Of a DNA stretch of 18,202 bases, positions 15,833 through 18,202 are shown in pieces. This DNA comes from an uncultured Asticcacaulis sp. (GTDB taxonomy: Bacteria; Pseudomonadota; Alphaproteobacteria; Caulobacterales; Caulobacteraceae). Both the position numbers and the translations under genes were made by a program. Where the stretch lies: the NCBI GenBank assembly GCA_946480525.1, contig CAMLLA010000025.1, positions 1-18,202 on the forward strand, written 5' to 3'. Positions within the stretch are counted from its first letter, which is position 1; each line of letters starts with the position of its first letter. The notes beneath the pieces were generated by a model. That model saw only the letters and a list, made by a program, of their open reading frames with translations, ran no database searches and was not told the DNA's origin.

Positions 15833-15863
15833 TTACCACAGAAACATGTTGCATAATGCAACA
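15833..15863 (-). promoter_or_regulatory. Second Y RNA promoter/operator, palindrome TTGCATAATGCAA core
   Basis: A 17-bp palindrome TGTTGCAT-A-ATGCAACA spans 15847-15863. On the minus strand it contains a -35-like TTGCAT (15856-15861) with a poorer -10 TGGTAA 17 bases on (15833-15838). The 15-base core differs from the one at 16482-16496 only in the central base. It lies between the terminator of the first RNA unit and Y-D, exactly where a promoter for Y-D and rsr is needed. Confidence 0.65.
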
Positions 15864-15872
15864 AGAAAATTC

Positions 15873-15902
15873 GAAAAAGATCCGCTTCCCGGGAACAGGC
15901 GG
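15873..15902 (-). terminator. Probable intrinsic terminator of the first Y RNA unit
   Basis: On the minus strand CCGC-(CTG bulge)-TTC-CCGG-GAA-GCGG forms a 7-bp stem (15882-15902) followed by ATCTTTTTCG. The T run is at 15874-15878. It separates the array into a first transcript (Y-A, Y-B, Y-C, about 590 nt) and a second one (Y-D and rsr). The three-base bulge lowers confidence somewhat. Confidence 0.6.
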
Positions 15903-15923
15903 TTCCGGTTAGGGGTGCTTCCG

Positions 15924-15982
15924 TCCGGCGTTGCGGCGCCGGAGCCACGCTGGCTTGACAGTGTTACTGCCATCCAGGGCTC
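15924..15982 (-). other. Structured tail of the first Y RNA transcript
   Basis: A perfect 7-bp hairpin TCCGGCG (15924-15930) / CGCCGGA (15937-15943) adjoins a second stem-loop closed by GAGCC/GGCTC (15942-15946 / 15978-15982) with inner CTGG/CCAG pairs. No coding potential is visible. These could be another degenerate Y RNA or protective 3' structures; I see no 7-nt consensus in the right place. Confidence 0.4.
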
Positions 15983-15987
15983 ACCAT

Positions 15988-16027
15988 TTCCCGTTGCGCG
16001 ATGAAGCCGAAGCCTTCGCCACGGGAA
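15988..16027 (-). ncRNA. Possible minimal Y-like hairpin (40 nt)
   Basis: Outer stem TTCCCGT / ACGGGAA (7 bp) is followed by TGGCGAA, close to the 7-nt strand of the larger units, and a small hairpin with a TTCG loop. The 3' side (ATCGCGCAA) does not match the GYCTGnnCC pattern of the other units, so this is either a truncated Y RNA or an unrelated hairpin. Confidence 0.3.
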
Positions 16028-16042
16028 GCTGAATCTTTAATT

Positions 16043-16108
16043 TGCCGGAGAATGATCGACACCGCGTCGGTTTCAAGGACGATGTAAGCGGCATCTGCGC
16101 TACCGGCA
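16043..16108 (-). ncRNA. Candidate Y RNA Y-C, short form without tRNA-like module
   Basis: 66 nt. Outer stem TGCCGG (5') / CCGGCA (3'), then TAGCGCA facing GATCATTCT, then inner stem GATGCCGC / GCGGTGTC (8 pairs, two G-U). The tip is a loop of about 22 bases with no T-arm or D-arm. Stem lengths and the 7-nt strand match Y-A, Y-B and Y-D while the paired sequences differ, which argues for conserved structure. It starts only 6 bases after Y-B ends, so it must be released by processing. Confidence 0.62.
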
Positions 16109-16114
16109 GAAAGA

Positions 16115-16243
16115 CAAAGGGGAACCAGGCGAGCCCGGAACGACGGCGCTTTACTAAATTAAGCTACGTGCACTTGCACGGCGGGACTTGCACCCGCAAT
16201 TCCGGCACCTGAAGCGAAGTAACCGGCCTCTGCGCCACCTTTG
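16115..16243 (-). ncRNA. Candidate Y RNA Y-B with permuted tRNA-like module
   Basis: 129 nt. Outer stem CAAAGG (5') / CCTTTG (3'), then TGGCGCA facing GCCTGGTTCC, then inner stem GAGGCCGG / CCGGGCTC with one mismatch. The module runs T-arm GCGGG-TGCAAGT-CCCGC (16181-16197), acceptor-like CGTGC-AAGT-GCACG (16167-16180) closed by a tetraloop, then TA and D-arm GCTT/AAGC (16148-16164) with loop AATTTAGTA. The order is that of a tRNA cut in the anticodon stem and joined at its ends. The T-loop has G at the second position instead of T, and the acceptor is two pairs shorter than in Y-A, so this copy is more diverged. Confidence 0.75.
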
Positions 16244-16248
16244 CTGAA

Positions 16249-16291
16249 GCGATATGCCAAAAAGTGTTAGCGGTTTTTGGCTAAATATCGC
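16249..16291 (-). other. Long spacer hairpin between Y-A and Y-B, likely processing site
   Basis: On the minus strand GCGATAT-(TTA)-GCCAAAAA pairs with TTTTTGGC-ATATCGC: 15 bp with a three-base bulge and a 10-base loop. It fills most of the gap between Y-A (ends 16305) and Y-B (starts 16243). A stem of this length in a polycistronic RNA precursor is a natural substrate for a double-strand-specific nuclease such as RNase III. It is not followed by a T run outside the stem, so it is unlikely to terminate. Confidence 0.6.
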
Positions 16292-16304
16292 GACAAAGAA
16301 CTAT

Positions 16305-16439
16305 TCCGCAGGGAACAGACGAAAGCGCCTGACTACTGCTCTACCCAAACTGAGCTACGTGAACTTGCGTTCACGGCCGGGCTCGAACCGGCGACCTGTA
16401 GATTATGAACGAAGGAATCGCTTTCTACACCACTGCGGA
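16305..16439 (-). ncRNA. Candidate Y RNA Y-A with near-perfect permuted tRNA mimic (YrlA-like)
   Basis: 135 nt. Outer stem TCCGCAG (16433-16439) / CTGCGGA (16305-16311), 7-nt strand TGGTGTA facing GTCTGTTCC, inner stem GAAAGCG / CGCTTTC. After an internal loop and a CTAC/GTAG stem comes a 5-base variable loop, T-arm GCCGG-TTCGAGC-CCGGC (16376-16392), 7-bp acceptor CGTGAAC-GCAA-GTTCACG (16358-16375) sealed by a GNRA loop, T8-A9, and D-arm GCTC-AGTTTGGGTA-GAGC (16338-16355) with the loop GG. This is tRNA geometry with joined ends and an opened anticodon arm, as known for YrlA-type bacterial Y RNAs whose closing stem binds Rsr. First unit of the array, directly after the promoter at 16467-16496. 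Confidence 0.82.
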
Positions 16440-16466
16440 TATCGTTACCGAAGCAACGATGGTGGC

Positions 16467-16496
16467 GGTATATTTTTTGACGTTGCATGATGCAAC
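16467..16496 (-). promoter_or_regulatory. First Y RNA promoter/operator, palindrome GTTGCATGATGCAAC
   Basis: A perfect 15-bp palindrome (7-bp arms) spans 16482-16496. On the minus strand it includes -35 TTGCAT (16490-16495), and TATACC (16467-16472) lies 17 bases on as the -10. Transcription would start near 16460, about 20 bases before Y-A, opening with a small ATCGTT/AACGAT hairpin. Identical arms occur at the second promoter (15848-15862). A palindrome covering the -35 suits repression, or activation by a dimer. Confidence 0.68.
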
Positions 16497-16551
16497 AGAA
16501 AAATATCAGCCTGCTTAACGCATCTGTCAGGTGTGTTTCATTTGCAACAAT

Positions 16552-17166
16552 CTATCGCACCATGACGTCGACCATCTGGGTCAGGTACTGGCGGATATCG
16601 TCGATGCTTTCGCCCGCACGCATACGGACCGATATGGTGTTGTGGCCCGAGGAAGCGATACGCGCCAGGGCCTTGATATCAGCGTCCCGGGGCAGTTCGC
16701 CGGCATCACGCGCCTTTTCAAAACGGCGGATAAAGCCTGCTTCCATGTCCTTGAGCGCGCCCAGGATCATCTCTCCCACCTCAGGATCGCGCTTTACGTC
16801 GGTCAGCGCCGCACCGATCATGAAGCATCCCATGCCTTGCGCTTCGGGATTATGGTAGATGGCGATCGAGGTCTCGTAGACCTTCATCAGACTCTCACGC
16901 AAAGGCGCGGGCGTACGAAAAGCCTCCACATATAGCGGACGCGCATCGTCGATATAGTCCTTCAGCACCGCACGGAACGCTTCGGTCTTGTCGCCAAAGG
17001 CATTGTAAAGGCTCGGCCGGTTCATGCCGGTGGCGGCACTCATATCGTCAAGCGAAGTCGCGGAAAAACCCTTGGTCCAGAACACCTTGCGCATGGCTTT
17101 CAACGCGGCGTCGCGGTCATAGGCCTTGGGACGGCCACGCAGTTTCGGGGCAGCGGACGCTGGCAT
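16552..17166 (-). CDS. TetR-family transcriptional regulator
   Basis: 204 residues. The N-terminal TetR HTH (about 17-63) reads RDAALKAMRKVFWTKGFSATSLDDMSAATGMNRPSLYNAFGDKTEAF, shown here only in outline, with the recognition helix near 44-55. The C-terminal ligand domain is divergent; the effector is unknown. The ATG at 17166 is preferred: in-frame alternatives at 17196 and 17235 lie inside or beyond an operator-like dyad (17186-17207) that should be upstream of the gene. The ribosome binding site is weak. It is divergent from the secreted-protein/MAPEG pair, which carries a matching second operator over its promoter. The Y RNA array begins about 55 bases beyond its stop on the same strand, but has its own promoter. 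Confidence 0.88.
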   Translation of the reverse strand: MPASAAPKLRGRPKAYDRDAALKAMRKVFWTKGFSATSLDDMSAATGMNRPSLYNAFGDKTEAFRAVLKDYIDDARPLYVEAFRTPAPLRESLMKVYETSIAIYHNPEAQGMGCFMIGAALTDVKRDPEVGEMILGALKDMEAGFIRRFEKARDAGELPRDADIKALARIASSGHNTISVRMRAGESIDDIRQYLTQMVDVMVR

Positions 17167-17185
17167 TGTCACATCACTTTCTTCT

Positions 17186-17207
17186 TTTTGTACCATATTG
17201 CACAAAA
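17186..17207. promoter_or_regulatory. TetR operator-like dyad, copy 1
   Basis: TTTTGTAC-CATATT-GCACAAAA: 8-base arms with one mismatch and a 6-base spacer. It lies just upstream of the TetR start and upstream of the -35 of the divergent promoter. The arms match copy 2 at 17239-17260 in 15 of 16 positions, which is strong internal evidence for a real binding site. Confidence 0.7.
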
Positions 17208-17211
17208 TTTC

Positions 17212-17240
17212 TTGACACGCACCCCCATCCTGCATTTATT
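17212..17240 (+). promoter_or_regulatory. Promoter of the secreted-protein/MAPEG pair
   Basis: TTGACA (17212-17217) is a consensus -35. TTTATT (17235-17240) follows after a 17-base spacer as a fair -10. The predicted start near 17247 lies within the second operator, so TetR binding there should block transcription. Confidence 0.6.
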
Positions 17241-17260
17241 TTGTACCGATAAGTACAAAA
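17239..17260. promoter_or_regulatory. TetR operator-like dyad, copy 2
   Basis: TTTTGTAC-CGATAA-GTACAAAA: perfect 8-bp inverted repeat with a 6-base spacer, overlapping the -10 and start site of the plus-strand promoter. Same arms and spacer length as copy 1, 53 bases away. Confidence 0.78.
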
Positions 17261-17279
17261 CACAAGAGAGGGTGCTTCA

Positions 17280-17594
17280 ATGACCATTTCCCGCCTTGCC
17301 ATGCTGGCGCTTGCTACCATCGCGGCCGTGACGCCGCTCAGCGCATTTGCCCGCACGGAGTCGGCCGAGTTGACGTTACAGCAACCGGCCGCGCAAAACG
17401 AATTTATTATCGATGGCGCCCGCTGGACGTGCGACGGCGCCACGTGCCGGTCGGGCTTTGTCGACGACATGCCGGCGCTGCGCAGCTGCAAGCGCGTTGT
17501 CGCCGTGACGGGAGCGGTGACGCAATTCAGCTGGCGCGGCCGGGCGTTGAACGAAGCCGAACTGGCGGTGTGCAACACCAAGGCAAAGGCATAA
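17280..17594 (+). CDS. Small secreted cysteine-containing protein
   Basis: 104 residues. Residues 1-25 are a cleavable signal peptide ending in SAFA. The mature part is about 80 residues with four cysteines (CDGATC, SCKR and VCN near the C-terminus), probably two disulfides in the periplasm. The pattern of a Trp-Cys-x4-Cys start, a central SCKR helix and a closing GRALNEAELAVCN resembles a small secreted family of Caulobacter-like bacteria (I think the CC_3452 type, not certain). Function unknown. GAGAGG lies 9 bases before the ATG. Its promoter carries TetR operators, and the MAPEG gene follows after 16 bases, so the two form an inducible pair. Confidence 0.78.
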   Translation: MTISRLAMLALATIAAVTPLSAFARTESAELTLQQPAAQNEFIIDGARWTCDGATCRSGFVDDMPALRSCKRVVAVTGAVTQFSWRGRALNEAELAVCNTKAKA

Positions 17595-17610
17595 GGCCTT
17601 GACGCCGGCA

Positions 17611-18027
17611 ATGGGGATATTGGCCAGCGTCATCGCGCTGGCCTTCCTGCACATGATCATGTGGGTAGCGCTTTACGCCACGCGCATCCCCGCCATGATC
17701 GCCATGAAGATGAGCGCCAACAAACTGGCCCTGCCCGGCGGCCGCGAAAGCCTGCCGGCCTGGGCGCGCAACGTGGCGGACAACTACAACCACCTGGCCG
17801 AAGCGCCGACGGTCTTCTACGCCGTGGCGATCGTCATCGTTGTGCTGGGCCAGGCGGATCTGGTTCACCTATGGAGTGCCTGGGCCTTTGTGGCTTTGCG
17901 ATATGTCCACTCGGCCGTCCATGCGACCGTCAACATCATCATGCTGCGCTTCACGATCTTTTCGCTGTCGTGGGTGGCGTTAGGGGTGATGATCGTCCGG
18001 ACGGGGCTGGGGTTGGTGGGAGGGTAG
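17611..18027 (+). CDS. MAPEG-family membrane protein
   Basis: About 138 residues, four predicted TM segments. It shows the bacterial MAPEG pattern NYNHLAEAPTVFYAVAI (charged NxxE-P-FY region) and WAFVALRYVHSAVHATVN followed by a polar RF step. Eukaryotic relatives are glutathione S-transferases or peroxidases and eicosanoid enzymes; bacterial members are mostly uncharacterised and may handle lipophilic electrophiles. Start: ATG 17611 is listed; an in-frame TTG at 17599 is an alternative, and neither has a well-spaced ribosome binding site, so translation may be coupled to the secreted-protein gene 16 bases upstream. TetR-controlled co-expression suggests a response to a small hydrophobic compound (inference). 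Confidence 0.85.
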   Translation: MGILASVIALAFLHMIMWVALYATRIPAMIAMKMSANKLALPGGRESLPAWARNVADNYNHLAEAPTVFYAVAIVIVVLGQADLVHLWSAWAFVALRYVHSAVHATVNIIMLRFTIFSLSWVALGVMIVRTGLGLVGG

Positions 18028-18036
18028 GCTACTTTC

Positions 18037-18161
18037 CCTTCTCCCTGCTTGCGGGGAGAAGGTGGTCCGAAGGACCGGATGAGGGGCCGAACTTTATCCG
18101 CGTTTACTGCTTTGTCCGCTAGCCCCTCACCCTAACCCTCTCCCCGCAAGCGGGGAGAGGG
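18037..18161. repeat. GC-rich inverted repeat of REP/BIME type
   Basis: Two related hairpins in opposite orientation flank about 35 bases. Left: CCTTCTCCC / GGGAGAAGG (18037-18045 / 18054-18062), then GGTCC-GAA-GGACC (18064-18076) and GATGAGGGG. Right: CCCCTCACCC, then CCCTCTCCCCG-CAAG-CGGGGAGAGGG (18136-18161). The flank GAGGGG/CCCCTC also pairs, so the whole forms a large inverted repeat. Such elements are dispersed in many alphaproteobacterial genomes; here it follows the MAPEG stop by 10 bases and may also end its transcript. Confidence 0.65.
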
Positions 18162-18202
18162 GACTAACTTATAATCTTTCGCCATCACGCGGTAGGTATC
18201 GA

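Noticed and set aside
15848..15862. Sigma54 promoter (-12 TTGC) at the Y RNA palindrome
   Set aside because: There is no GG at the -24 position with correct spacing. The RtcR/sigma54 control known from enterobacterial rsr operons is therefore not supported here.
15663..16004. Plus-strand open frame of 113 codons
   Set aside because: It overlaps the Y-D, promoter and terminator structures, has no ribosome binding site and its sequence is the complement of a T-arm and stems. I treat it as a chance frame.
16331..16439. Ordinary tRNA gene or tRNA cluster
   Set aside because: T-arm and D-arm are excellent but occur in the wrong order (T before D), the acceptor is sealed by a GCAA loop, and no free CCA end or proper anticodon arm can be drawn. 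The permuted Y RNA reading explains every part.
15667..16439. CRISPR array or tandem DNA repeat
   Set aside because: The units resemble each other in structure and short motifs only, not as identical direct repeats with regular spacers.
16254..16490. Plus-strand open frame of 78 codons
   Set aside because: It lies entirely over Y-A and the spacer hairpin; the translation reads through the complement of the tRNA-like arms.
18170..18175. TATAAT as a promoter -10 near the right edge
   Set aside because: No acceptable -35 lies 16-18 bases upstream (that position falls in the GC-rich hairpin) and no gene start is visible before the window ends.

Overview
The window looks like chromosomal DNA of a GC-rich alphaproteobacterium, probably Caulobacterales or a relative. 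This is inferred from gene content (Tat-exported esterase and sulfatase, MmyB-type XRE regulator, MAPEG protein, small secreted Cys protein), from stacked rRNA-type promoters at the left edge, and from GC-rich inverted repeats at the right edge. I could not run any search, so family calls rest on motifs that I can read.

Layout. 1-283: three stacked sigma70-type promoters firing leftwards, probably for an rRNA or other stable-RNA operon just outside the window. 316-3172 (minus): an MmyB-type XRE regulator followed by two CPBP/CAAX-protease-like membrane proteins, one of which has lost active-site residues. 3298-4308 (plus): a small membrane protein, a structured 160-base element with a mini-ORF and a terminator, and an unrecognised 141-residue protein. 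4363-11404 (minus): an orphan sensor histidine kinase, an AT-rich lipoprotein gene, a Tat-exported carboxylesterase, a helical-repeat protein and a membrane diguanylate cyclase. 11467-13796 (minus): a Tat-exported sulfatase followed by an aldo/keto reductase.

13892-16496 (minus) is the most interesting part. A bacterial Ro60/Rsr (TROVE) gene, translationally coupled to a tiny HTH protein gene, lies downstream of about 830 bases of non-coding DNA. I read this DNA as an array of Y RNAs. Four units (Y-A to Y-D) share a two-part closing stem around a conserved 7-nt strand (T-R-G-Y-G-Y-A). The stem sequences differ completely between units but stay complementary. Y-A, and less perfectly Y-B, carry a circularly permuted tRNA: T-arm, then an acceptor stem closed by a tetraloop, then a D-arm. 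Y-C has only a plain loop. Two promoters, each on the same GTTGCATNATGCAAC palindrome, divide the array into a terminated unit (Y-A, Y-B, Y-C) and a unit that can read from Y-D into rsr. The tiny HTH protein is a natural candidate for the palindrome-binding regulator, but that is inference.

16552-18027: a TetR regulator faces a small secreted protein and a MAPEG membrane protein across an intergenic region with two matching operators. The right edge holds a GC-rich inverted repeat.
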